A stretch of DNA of 64,000 nt, from contig CM035235.1 of assembly GCA_020226215.1 (NCBI GenBank), positions 3,299,151 through 3,363,150 on the forward strand. The letters are read 5' to 3'. Positions 38,541 through 49,769 of the stretch are shown here, piece by piece. The first letter of the stretch is position 1; the number at the start of each line of letters is the position of its first letter. The notes below the pieces were generated by a model that had not been told where the DNA came from, searched no databases, and worked only from the letters and a program-made list of their open reading frames with translations. The DNA comes from Sindora glabra (lineage: Eukaryota > Streptophyta > Magnoliopsida > Fabales > Fabaceae). The translations under genes and the position numbers were made by a program.

Positions 38541-39057
38541 CTTCTCATTTTTTGGTGTCCTGATGAGCGTGGGCCCTAAAGAAAGGATAGTAAACTCCTA
38601 GCTGATACCAGCGAACCAATAGCATTGGTTCAAGATTACCAAAAAAGCCACCAATATTAGCACTTGCAAAAGGTACATGAGATATGAGCATTGTATAGAA
38701 AATGGGAAAAAAGAAACAAGAGTATAATAAGCATATATTGACTAAACCTAACAAAGGTTAATAAAAATTAAATATGATGACAAGGATGATTACTAAGCAG
38801 ATAACGTCATTCCAGTAAGGCCAAGGGTCAAAATCATTGGAACAAAAACTCTAAGACGTTCCCACTCGGCAGTTATCCCCAGTCCAAACTGCACCATACT
38901 TTTGACTACCAGCAAAGAATGCCTTTGAAAAAACAAATGGCTTGTCCTTCCCATCACCACGCTTTACTAGCCCCTTAGATGTTGCCATGTGAAAGTAGTA
39001 ACCATACTCCGGATGTTCCACTCCTCCACAGTGCAAAGCATCTCTAGGCATTGTCAC
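38541..39057 (-). pseudogene. Captured fragment of glucosidase II alpha subunit (GH31), two exons plus intron
   Basis: Exon a (39057-38798) starts after a TAG acceptor with VTMPRDALHCGGVEH, then YGYYFHMATSKGLVKRGDGK, ending AVWTGDN, where the aspartate is the GH31 acid/base region. It continues in another frame as LRVFVPMILTLGLTGMT: one or two bases were lost near 38877. Its donor GT is now CT. Exon b (about 38664-38541) reads NIGGFFGNLEP, LLVRWYQLGVYYPFFRAHAH, then DTKK and a TGA where family members have arginine (CGA). The full enzyme trims glucose from N-glycans in the ER and is about 900 residues, so this is roughly a tenth. Retention of an intron shows capture at DNA level. Six residues after VEH are deleted. 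Plus-strand open frames at 38297-38539 and 39491-39786 are unassigned. Confidence 0.85.
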
Positions 39058-39059
39058 CT

Positions 39060-39560
39060 ACAAGTCAAGCAACTAATTCTTCAGAGTTCTGACTTCCAGG
39101 AGAACGTAAGAACACTTTGTTTTCAACCTATCACATGCTCATATTGAAAGGTGCAAGTTATTGATGATAAGATCAACATATATGAATTTTGGCAAATAAA
39201 GCACAAAAGTTTGTGAACAACTCTCTTCTCTTTCAATGTGTTGTGACCCACCGGTGACAAAAGAAATCCTGTCGGTGCCTGGCGACAGAAAGGGAAACCA
39301 TTGGCAACGAACCTTTGGGGCTGGAGAAAGCAGGGCTCGATGGAAATAGGGCAACGAAGCATACACGATTTGGTAAATTGAGATTCGACGTCGGATTGAA
39401 GGAATGATCGGCGTTGCTGGTGAGTGCCGTTGATAGCCATGACCAGACGGCAGTAGAAGGCAGTAGTAGGCAAGCGATAGAGTTTTCAACTTGACTACAT
39501 ATATTTGTCTAATTGTTGCAATTCTGCGTTCCCGACAAGGGCACAATAATCATTCTGCTT
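39060..39560. other. GC-richer stretch inside the Pack-MULE, unassigned
   Basis: Between the GH31 exon and the right end lies about 0.45 kb of more balanced base composition, with overlapping minus-strand open frames (39123-39473, 39139-39546). It could be another captured gene piece, possibly a 5' region. I recognise no domain in any frame. Confidence 0.3.
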
Positions 39561-40289
39561 GGCCCCCCCCATTTGCAATTCTAACCGGTTTCAAGTCATC
39601 AATTATCAACGGATTAATTCACCCTATCATCAACGGCTCACATTTTTTAAGATTTCTGGTACTCATTGGTACTCGCAATTTTACTATGATTACCGTAGAA
39701 TAACCCTAAAAGTTAAAACAAAGTGCAGTCGAATTTGGGATGCTTCCTATGATGCAGATAAGGTTGTAAAATTTATAATGTTATGATAAATTTTAAAATT
39801 ATCGATTTAAAATTATTTAATTATAATTATTTATTTTTAATAATTATATTAAAAAAATTTAATTTAATAATTTTTAAAATCATCATATTATTGTAATTTT
39901 TGAAAATTTTAAAATATCATAGAATTTATCCCGTTTTGAATGTAATGGGAAGCCTGAAGGTCTAAACTAAATCCATTTAAAAATGCTATCAAAATGAGAA
40001 AAAATGTAATTCAGTTCGAAGTGGATCATGCTCTCCTCTTTTAATAGAACGTAAATTTCACATAACCGTAAACTTTATGATTTGTTAGAGATGATAATTT
40101 TGAAATATTTTTAAAGGAATATATGGGCGAAAATTTATTAAAATATTAGTTCCGTATTCACCTTTAGATGAAAAAGTACGTACTCCATTGCGCCGGAGTT
40201 AATTATTTGTGTTGGAGAATAGGTGAAAGGGTGAAGATATAAAAGTAGTATCTCTAAAATGGAAGTATCATTTTATTAGAAGTTAAACT

Positions 40290-40629
40290 AAATACATTTT
40301 GTAGCCAAAATTATTTAGAAAGATTTTGGCTTAATGGCATTGTATCATGTAGTGGGCAGAGGGAGGTGAGTCTTTGTAATGCAACAAGGCTGAAGAGGTT
40401 TTATTTGTAGTGTTTTGCTTAGGGCAAAAAAGAGGGTTCTATCAGTGTGATAACAAAATTATTGAGTATTATTTTATAATAGTATATAAGAGAAAATTAT
40501 AATGAATTTGTATTTTGTGAGAGTTGTTACAATTATAGAGCAAGGAGAGTTTCTTTCATTTCCTTTCCTTCTCCACAAAATTCTTTTATTTTTTTTGTGT
40601 CAATATTATTAGCAAATATATTGGCTTCA
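40290..40629 (+). repeat. Copia 2 partial 5' LTR
   Basis: About 340 bp matching 44949-45287. The first roughly 235 bp of the LTR are missing at the junction with the SDR flank copy. Confidence 0.88.
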
Positions 40630-40659
40630 CCATATAGTATCAATGCTCAATTATACATT

Positions 40660-43600
40660 GATAACTAATTTGATCAAATTGTACTTTCCCAATTTAATGG
40701 CAAAAATTTTAACAACTGAAGCATTTAGTTGAGGGTGTTCTTCAAATTTCAAGATATGTGAATTTTGGTAGGAAATGTCTGTATCAACATAAAAGATCAG
40801 CAAGAGTTTGATGTATTGGAGAAAGATAAGAAAGATGTATTGGTAGAGACTTAAAAGAAGATTAGAAATCACTACATATGAGCTATTGAAGAACATATAT
40901 TTGAAAACATATCAGTTGCAAACATATCAAAAGGAACATGGGATATTCTACTACAAAGGTGATGATTCTGTCAGGTAAGCGCAACTACAAACATTATGAG
41001 ATAATTTTGAGTTTTTAAATATGAATGACTCAAAATATTTTCTAGCATAATATGATCGAGTTTAAACCATTCTTAATCAATTAAGAGTCAATAGTGAAGA
41101 CATTACAAACACCAAACTTGTGGAAATGATTATAGGATCTCTAACTGCAAAATTTGAATATATTGTAACAACAATTGAAGGATCATAAGATATATCGACC
41201 ATGTCAATGAATAAGTTAATGAGTTTATTATACTCACATGAATATTAAATGACCAAAAAAGCCACTAGCTTGAGTTTTGAACAAGCTTTACAAATTAGGG
41301 TGGTTCAACAAAATTATGGTGGTTATCAAGGCAACTGAGGTATTGAATGCTATTAGGGTGGTAGACGAGGATGAGGAAGAGGTGGTTATTTTAATTCTAC
41401 CAATAAAGAAAGATTAAATGATGATAATCCTTTAAGAAGTCAAGCAAATCATGATGAAGCAAGTAATAAATAAAATGTCCAATGTTATAAATGGAAAAAA
41501 TGCAAACATTATGAAAATAAGTGATACTCAAAGTGCTAAATGAGCTGATGGAACATTCAAATATTGTTGACGTTGAAGAAAACACAATGCTCGCATATAA
41601 ATCAAATGAGTTAAATATGGAACATGAAAATACATGGTACCTTAATACTAGATATAGTAATTACCTATGTGGGAAAAAGGAATTTTTCTTACATTTGGAT
41701 AAATTTGTATGTGCAAAAGCCAATTTTGGAAATAAATCCAAAATTCCTATTATAGGGAAAGGCAACATCAATATTCAATCTAAAGATAGTACAAATGTTA
41801 CTATTGTTGATATTTATTTAATTTCAAGTCTTTTTTAGAACTTCTAAGTATAGGTTAGCTTTTAAAAAAACAAAAGCATAAAATTGATATCTAAATGAAG
41901 TATGCATAATCAGAAGCAAAAATAGCAAGATAATTGCAAAAGTACAAATGATGGAAAACCACATATTTCATTTGAATTTACAAACAAAAACTTTGATGAA
42001 TCTTTTAACAATCCTGAAAGATGATAATTAGTTACAGTATCTCCAATCTGGTCATCTAAACTTCCATGGGTTATAGCTATTAGCTTAGAAAAAGATGATT
42101 ATTGATTTGCTAGTAATTAATATTTATGATCAGTAGTATGAAGGATGTATACTTGGAATACAGCACATAGATTTTTTTTTTTAAGTTGAGAAAGGTAGAA
42201 AAGCTAGACAACATTAGTGCACATTGTCATTTGTGACCTAATTAAGGTAGAATCACTTAGACATAAAAGACACATTCTAATTTTTATGGATAATTTTACT
42301 ATAACAACTTATGTGTATTTTCTTAAAGAAAAATCATAGGATTTTGAAAAATTCAAAGAATTTAAAGCTCTTGTTGAAAAGTAAAATGACTTTTATGTAA
42401 AAACTTTGAGATTTAACAAAGGTGGAGAGTTTGTGTTAAATGAATTTTTAAATTTTTGTAAAAGTTAAGAGATCCAATGTCAACTAATAGCTAGTTATGC
42501 TTCTCAACATAATAGTATAGTTGAAAGGAAAAATAGAACAATTTTGAGGTGGCTAGAAGTTTACTGAAAGTTAAAACTTTAACAAAGTCTTTTCAAGCAA
42601 AAGGCGTTACTTGTGTAGTATTTTTGTTGAATAGATGTCCAACAAAGAGCATTCATGGAAGAAATTCAAGCTTTGAGTGATAACAATCTAGATGTTTCCT
42701 TCTTATATGTATTTGGGTGTATTGTATGTCCCCATATTCCAGATAAACAAAGAAAAAAGTTAGATGACAAAAGTTAAAAGTGCATTTTTGTTAGTTACAG
42801 TGATATGACTAAGGGTTATAAATTATACAACATATTGATAAAGAAAGTAATTATCAATAGAGATTTCTAACCTATTAAAGATGAAGCTTGGACTTGGAAT
42901 CAAAATAATGAATAGTACTAGTGAGGAGTAATTATAAAAAATGAACTATAGTCAATTGAAACAAATGACTCTTTTCTTGATATTCCATCTTTAATTAGAA
43001 ATTCCCTCCCACTAACAACAATTTAAAAAGTTGAACATGTCCTCAATGTAAATGAGTGATGCTAGCTCTTGGATGATTATGTGATCACATCATATAATGA
43101 CAATAATGATAATATTATTGATGAAACTATTGTAAACTTTTGCTTATTTACAAATTATGACCCAATTTTCTATGAAAGTACAATAATTGATGAACAATTA
43201 GTTCAAGCAATAGATGATGAGATCCATTCAATCAAGAAAAATGACATTTGGAAGTTGAAAATTTTACCACTTAATGAAAGCCCTATTGGTGTTAAGTGGC
43301 TATATAAGACAAAGAACAAGCTTGATGGTTAAGTGGATTGTTACAAAGCTAAATTGGTAATCAAAGGCTATAATTAGAAGCTAAAAATTGACTATTTTGA
43401 GTTATTTGCACTAATCTTCAAAATAGATAACATTCAAATAACTCTCGCCCTTATAACATAGAATAAATGGAAGATCTATCAAAAGGATGTAAAGTTAGTA
43501 TTTTTGAATGGCATCTTTGAAGAAGAATTTTATATTAAGTAACCAACATGTTATGTGAAGAAAGGATATGAAGAAAAAGTATATCATTTAAACTAGGCTT

Positions 43601-44710
43601 TGTATAGATTAAAACAAGCACTTCGACCTTAGTATATGTGAATCGATACATATCTATTATAGAATGGATTCCAAAAATGTCCTTACAAGCATACACTATA
43701 TGTCAAATCAAAAGCAATTAGAAATCTAATAATTGTATGTCTTTATGTTAACAACCTAATATTTATAAAAAAAATTTGAAAAGATGTTTACAGAATTTAG
43801 GGAGACTATAACTGGCTAATTTGAAATGATAAACAAGGAATTGATGGCCTATTTCTTAGGCATTGAAGTGTAGCAAATTGATGAAAGCATTTTCATGTTC
43901 CAATAAAAGTATGCTAATGATATTTTGAAGAAATTCAAGATAAATTTAGCAGTTCTAATCCAAACTCCAATCGTTGAACAACTTGACATAAATAAAAAAA
44001 AAAGCTAATGGAGAACTAGTAAACCTAACTTATTTTAAAAGTATAGTTGGTAGTCTATGCTATTTGACTTCCACTAGGCTAGATGTTGTTTATGGAGTTA
44101 GGATCATTAGTCATTTCATAGAAAGGCTATATGAATCACACTTACAAGTAGCAAAATGAATTTTGCAGAATATTAGTTATGCTCGAGATCATGGATTTTT
44201 CTATACTTATTATGATAATTTCAACCTAGTTAGATATATAAATAGTTATTGGCTAAGTGATGTTGAAACTAGAAAAAAAAACATTTCTAGTTATGTTTTC
44301 CATCGTGGAAGAAGTGTATTTTCTTAGTTTTCAAACAAGTAACAAGTGGTAGCGTTATCAACTATAGAAGTTGAATACATGGCAGCAATATCTATAGCAT
44401 GCTAAGTAGTTTAGATTTGTAGACTACTTGGAGAACTAAAATAAGTACAAGAATTTTTTACAATAATTATGTGTCATAATAAGTTAGCAATCGCATTGAC
44501 AAAAAATTCACTCTTTCATGGCAAAAGCAAGCATATTGGAATCAAGTATCATTATATCATAAAACTAATTAAGAATGAAGAAACAAAGCTTGAGTTTTGT
44601 AGATTTGATAAACAAGTAATAGATATTTTAACAAAACCATTGATGATGAATGCATTTAAGAAGTTGAAGATAATGCTTACTATTATTTCAAAAACAATTT
44701 GAAGGGAGAC
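40660..44710 (+). pseudogene. Copia 2 gag-pol remnant
   Basis: A degenerate polyprotein read across plus-strand frames. Near 41482-41535 is a broken CCHC knuckle ('CYKWKKCKHYENK' then stop). At 41640-41680 the protease site reads 'WYLNTRYSNYLCG', where D and G of the catalytic DTG are replaced. Integrase remains lie at 42040-42660. Near 43180-43330 reverse transcriptase begins ('DEIHSIKKNDIWKL', 'IGVKWLYKTKNKLDG'). Near 43740 the YVDD box reads 'YVNNLI'. RNase H remains at 44330-44700 include 'MCHNKLAIALTKN' and 'KHIGIKYHYI'. Catalytic losses and many stops mean no activity. The longest open frames (41521-41838, 43069-43332, 44469-44702) are pieces of this polyprotein. Confidence 0.88.
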
Positions 44711-44713
44711 TAT

Positions 44714-45287
44714 TGAGAATAATTAAAACTAATTTTGAAATTAAAAAATACATAAGATGGTAAAGTCTTAAGAGTGAAGGAAAAATCAATTCCAAAGTTA
44801 GGCATTGACCTAAAATATTACATAAAACTATATTACAATTGGAAGTGAACAAGCCAAAGTAATGTTATAGCAGACTTTGGAATTTGTAATATGATATTAT
44901 ATTACAAATTGTTTGCAATGGTTGACTCACTCGTTGCCTTTAAATAGGCAATACATTTTGTAGCCAAAGTTATTCAAAGAGATTTTGGCTTGATAGCATT
45001 GTATCATATAGTAAGGTTAGAGAGGTGATCCTTTGTAATGCAACAAGGTTGAAGAGGTTTTTATTTGTAGTGTTTTCCTAAGTGTAAAAAAGAAGGTTCT
45101 ATTAATGTGATAAAAAAATATTAAGTATTATTTTGTAATAGTGAATGAGAGAAAATTATAGTATATTTGTATTTTGTGAGAGTTATTGTAATTATAAAAC
45201 AAAAAAGAGTTTCTCTTATTTCTTCTTCTTCTCTACAAAATTCTTTTATTTTTTAGTACAAATATTATTAATAAATATATTAGTTCA
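44714..45287 (+). repeat. Copia 2 3' LTR
   Basis: 574-bp LTR from TGAG to TTCA, preceded by the purine tract. It contains 'tttaaatagg' (44939), a possible TATA-like site, about 20 bp before the start of the part that survives in the 5' LTR. Confidence 0.85.
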
Positions 45288-46250
45288 AACAAATCTTAAA
45301 ATAAATATCAAGAATGTGAGAAAATTGATTTGATAGCAGATTTTGTATTAGATGTAGCGTTATTTTTAGTTTTAAACGATATCCATATAGAATTTCCAAT
45401 AAGAAAGAAAAAAGATATTTGTGTATTTTCATAAATTTGAAGGGAGAATAAAATAATTTACCACTATTGTGTCATAGGCTTGTAATGTTTTTTTTTTCTA
45501 TTATCAAGTTGTTTAGGTTTATTTTCTACTTCTTAGCTTCTAATTTTATTGTTTTCTTAATGCTAAAATTATGGTTACAAATATCACATTCTACATAATG
45601 TTCAAACTTTTTAAAATTGCCTAAGAAAATGACAATTAGCTTGTTAAGTAAAAGTTTGAGTATTTGCAATCCTCAAATGTGCTAGATGGTGAAGAAGCAA
45701 CTATTGATCATAAGAAACTTGTTTTTACAATTGTGGATATCTTCCTAATTTCAAGCTTTGGTGCCAAAGTCACCTCCAAATACTTGCTAAAAAGCCCTTA
45801 ATTGTATGAACCTAAATAGTAGCCATTTATGTTTATTATGGTTGTAACTATTGTAAAAGATGCTTAGGGAAGATGATTTTTTCACAAAAACATTTTACTA
45901 CTTCTAGGAATATTTAAAAGATTTGAAAAACCAAATGGGAAATTAATTTGGGTTTATATGAAATGACAAAATGGATTATTGGATTTATATGATTATCTTT
46001 TATGCAATCCAATTTATATAGGATTAATTGATAAATTAATAAGTCCACAAAATTTTTGGGCCTTAACTTTTTCATCATTAAACCCTAATTCTATATCATT
46101 TCATATTTTCCCTTGTCATTATAATTTACCTACATTGATTTGAATTTTCAGCATGATAAACTTAGAGACTAAGAAAGCCTATAATGCTTAACTAATTTTT
46201 AAGTATGATTGAAGAAATTTTGCTTGTTACTACCTTGCTTTATAAGGGTG
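45288..46250. other. Intergenic stretch
   Basis: No gene I can name. A short plus-strand open frame near 45686-45799 reads like coding sequence (LDGEEATIDHKKLVF...) and ends in a stop. I do not recognise it. Confidence 0.5.
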
Positions 46251-48377
46251 AACATCATGTTTTAAGTGCGATTTCATCGAGCATAAAGTGCATAAGAGGC
46301 ATGCACTTGATTACAAAAATTGGCTCTAGATTGGTTAATCCATTTTGGACCTAGTGATCCAATGAGGGAGGTAAGTTAAGACAAATAAAATTAGATGGTT
46401 GGATCTTGGTTGGACTAGTCAGAGATGTTTTGAGTCATTTGTACTTAGATTGGATTGGGTAGGTTTGAGATTGGAGATTTGGGGTATTATCATATTAGAC
46501 ATAAGTTTAAAATATAAGAGAAATAGTTTTGTGAGTATTTATGAAGGTTGTATGGGAACCCTAATAGAAATTTTAAAAAGATGTAGATGTATTGGTTGGG
46601 AAGTTGTTGAGTTATGGTTAAAAATCTTGCATTATTTTGTAATTTTGGTAATATAGTGGAATACTTCTTATTCATAATTTTCCCCTTAAAGCTTAGAAAT
46701 TTTCCAAATTCAAATGTACATGTATTTTTGTTGTGTTACTCTATATTTCATTTGCTTGATATTTATTTGTTAAGGTAGTGACATGTATTTTCTAACAGAT
46801 TATCAATAAAATGAAATAAAATCTATACTAATTTAATTTTAAAAATCATTTGAAATAAGTTCAAGCCAGCAATCCAATCCACACATATTATGGGATGAAC
46901 TTAAATATTGAGGCTTATTTTAAAATAGGTCTAGATAAATTAATTACTACAAGTCAAGATTAAAGTTCTTCTATTTTTGCCTATAAATAGGCTTGCTTGG
47001 CAACTTCTTTTTAAGTCCAATCTAACCTGCCTTTTTTTTAAAAAAAAAAAAATAAAGATGCTTCTTTAGTTCTAAAATAAATAAGTCAGCTGTCTTGAAT
47101 TCAATTTTTTTAGATGATAAAAATGCAAGCCAACCTTCAGCTAACCAATAAACCTTCTTTAGACTAGGAAAGCTTTTCACACCATTTTCTAGAGTTGTAA
47201 ATAGCAATTAAGGGCATCATCACCTTATCAAGTGAAGTGCAAAAACCATGCTTGAGGGAAGCAGATTAAATGGAGTTCTTCAATGAAATATGGTTTGAAC
47301 TGAGTGCCCATATCTCATTATGCTCATCACCTTGAAAGCAAGATAAGATTCAATGTTTGGTCTATTTGAAGCAATCATCTGTAGAGGTTATATGCCAAGA
47401 TCAACCCCCAAGAGTAATATAAAGTTTTAGTATGAATAATTAATATGTTATTAGTTTTATCGTATTGGTATTTGTTTTGCAGGTTTGTTTGTTAGGTATC
47501 GTTATAGAAGTTGATATGCCCAATTAGAGGTTTGTGTCTTCTTCTTAAGTAACTATTTCATAAGTGATGAAAAAGAAAAATGTAATAAAATGCAAAAAAG
47601 ATATAGAATATCTCTTTTAATTTTGCAGGAATGCATTTTGCTTCCACCAAATCTAAAAATTTTCCAATTAAATATTTTAGTTAAAAAAATTGAAATTAAC
47701 ACTCATCAAGCAAATGAGGTGATTCTTATGAAACATATTTTTTCCTAAGACAAATAAATCCTGATTATGTTATTAATTTCTAATTATCAAAATATACTTT
47801 TTATTAACCATCGTTCTTATTGAATCAAAGCATAGAAAAGTTACGTTAATTTGAAAAACAGCTTCCATCAATTCATTTTTCTCTCAAACAAGCTAACAAT
47901 GTCCAAAATGGTTGATCAACCAATAGTAAGGTTGACCCAATCCCAACCAACTAGCATAACTAATCATTTTCTATTTGTGCCTAACTATCCATAGTTAACA
48001 TTATAAAGTGTTTATAATGTTACATTATGGCTTATAATACTACATTATCTTAAACATAACTTGGGCCTAATTATCAATGATAAGCACTAAAGAAGGGCTT
48101 ATATGGTCCCATTATCCTAACCAAAACTCATGCTTTACTAAGACAAAAGATTAACATATGCTTATTTCAACCCAATTACATTTTTTTATTATAATTATGA
48201 TTTAACTAGATACTAATTTAAGTATGAAAGTGTGCACTACACTTTTTTTTTCCCTTTTAATGTAGATAGTTTATTCTATCAGACTTTTTTATGAAGTTAA
48301 CTAGACATTTCAGGAAATGTCACAAGTATACTCTAACTAATCAAGGGAATATAATAAAGATATCTATTTGTAGACAC
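46250..48377. repeat. SDR-flank block F3
   Basis: Third copy of the flank block, closest in structure to F2: it shares the retroposon insert at 47117-47595 and lacks the inverted-arm element of F1. It leads directly into psi-SDR3 once the Tourist-like insertion at 48381-49696 is removed. Non-coding. Confidence 0.85.
47117..47595 (+). mobile_element. Polyadenylated retroposon, F3 copy
   Basis: Same insert as at 13418-13876, with the matching sequence 'gggaagcagattaaatggag', 'ttatatgccaagatcaaccc' and 'gcaggtttgtttgttagg'. Flanking duplications have decayed ('gatgataaaaatgcaa' and 'tgtaataaaatgcaaa') and the tail is A-rich ('gatgaaaaagaaaaatg'). Confidence 0.65.
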
Positions 48378-48380
48378 TAA

Positions 48381-49696
48381 GGGGTCGTTTGGTTCAGACT
48401 GGGGAAAGGGAATGGAATCAGGAAAGGGAATTAGGAGGAAAGGAAAGGAATAACTCCTGATTACCTAATCTGTTTGGTTTAAATAGGAAAGGGAATCAAG
48501 TATTTTTAATTTACTTTATTAATAATTATTACATTAAAAATAATATATTTATAATTATTTTTAAATTAATTATTATAATTATTATCTTATTATTTTTATT
48601 TTATTTACTAATATTATAATTTTTATAATTATTTATTATCAATTATTAACATCTTATTAATATTATTTTTATTAATACTCTATTTTAACTATTATTAATA
48701 TATTAATAATAATTAATATTATTATAATAATTTTAATAATTATTATTTATTTAATTATTATTTTTAATATTTATAATTTTATTAATATTATTAATTATTA
48801 ATAATTTAAAAATATTATAATATTAAAAAAATAATTATTAAAAATATTATAACATTATTATTATAATTGAACAATATTATAATATTTATTATTTATTTAG
48901 TATTTAATAATATTATAATATTTTTAATTTATTAAAAATTAATATTATTAAAATAATAATTAAATAAATAATTATTATATATTAATAATAATATTATTAT
49001 TTATTTAAAAAATAAATAATATTAAATTTTAATAAATTAAAAATATTATAATATTATTAATATAATTAGATAATATTATAATAATAATTATTTATTTAAT
49101 ATTTAATAAAAATTATTTATTTATTAAATAAATATTAATATTATTATTAATATAAATTAATTATTATTTATTTTTATTATCCATCATAATTATTATTTAT
49201 TAATATTATTAATTTTTGATAACTTAAAAATATTATAATATTATTAACATAATTAAATAATATTATAATAATTATTTATTTATTATTATTTATGGTAATA
49301 ATTATTATAAATAATAAATAATTATTATTTATTATTATTTTATTATTATTATTAATTATTAATATTAAAAATATTATAATATTTAAAATAACATGTATTA
49401 AAATATTATAATATTATTAATATAATTAAATAATAATAAAATATTTATTATATATTTAATATTTAATAATATTATTAATATATAATGATTATTTGATAAT
49501 ATTATTAGAGGAGATAGGGAAAGGGAATGAGATTCCCTAATGAGTGAGGGGGAATCACCATTCCCTTAAATGGGATAATCCCATTAAGGGAAAAAGGGGA
49601 AAGGGAATGAGTTTTTTCTCAACCAAACAAAAACAAAGGAAATGAAACCCTGCAATTCCCTTTCCCTTTTCTGAAACCCCCAAACCAAACGGCCCC
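48381..49696 (+). mobile_element. Tourist/PIF-Harbinger-like element, copy 2
   Basis: Inverted termini 'ggggtcgtttggttcagac' and, on the minus strand, 'ggggccgtttggtttgggg', flanked by perfect TAA at 48378-48380 and 49697-49699. The intact SDR gene shows the empty site ('gacgctatagcatataaacc' at 17346), against 'gacac-TAA' and 'TAA-acatataaacc' here. Ends of about 150-190 bp are rich in 'gggaaagggaatg' and its complement; the 1-kb interior is nearly pure A/T. No transposase, so it must have been moved by a related autonomous element. Confidence 0.9.
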
Positions 49697-49769
49697 TAAA
49701 CATATAAACCATGTGTGTTTTTATTTAACATTAAAGTACATCTGAGTTTAATAACTCTGGATTAGAAAT

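Larger units (their letters stand above)
37932..39707. mobile_element. Pack-MULE-like element carrying a glucosidase II gene fragment
   Basis: Flanked by 'aaaagttag' (37923-37931) and 'aaaagttaa' (39708-39716), a 9-bp duplication with one mismatch, the size typical of Mutator-like elements. The ends are imperfect inverted repeats of about 55-65 bp: 'ggtttcttgggtaatctta' at 37935 against the minus strand 'gttattctacggtaatcata' from about 39704, and both then reach 'gagtac...gagtacc'. The intact SDR flank shows the uninterrupted site near 23245. No MULE transposase is present; instead it holds a piece of a host gene with its intron. Confidence 0.75.
37791..40281. repeat. Orphan copy of the SDR 5' flank
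   Basis: Matches 23146-24381 in the same orientation, with landmarks 'agttctg', 'gggacatgtcttggac', 'cagaaacttgac', 'ggtctaaactaaatccat', 'gaagtggatcatgctct' and 'tcttttaatagaa'. The piece that should carry exon 1 is missing. It is split by the Pack-MULE-like insertion at 37932-39707. The match stops near 40281, a few bases before a copia LTR, just as the original stops near 24381 before another copia LTR. Confidence 0.8.
40290..45287 (+). mobile_element. Ty1-copia retrotransposon 2, decayed, 5' LTR truncated
   Basis: The 3' LTR is 44714-45287 (TGAG...TTCA). The 5' LTR keeps only its last 340 bp (40290-40629), starting at the equivalent of 44949. Shared landmarks are 'tacattttgtagcc', 'ttttatttgtagtgtttt' and 'tttgtattttgtgagagtt'. 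A decayed primer site 'tagtatcaatgc' is at 40635-40646 and a purine tract 'gaagggagac' at 44701-44710 precedes the 3' LTR. Internal order gag, protease, integrase, RT, RNase H is that of copia. LTR divergence is substantial, so the insertion is old. Confidence 0.9.

Noticed and set aside
39491..39786. Two overlapping plus-strand frames at the right edge of the Pack-MULE
   Set aside because: They run through the terminal inverted repeat and target duplication into the SDR flank, so they cannot be one ancestral gene.
46399..46656. 85-aa plus-strand frame in block F3
   Set aside because: The corresponding positions in F1 and F2 contain stops, and no domain is recognisable.
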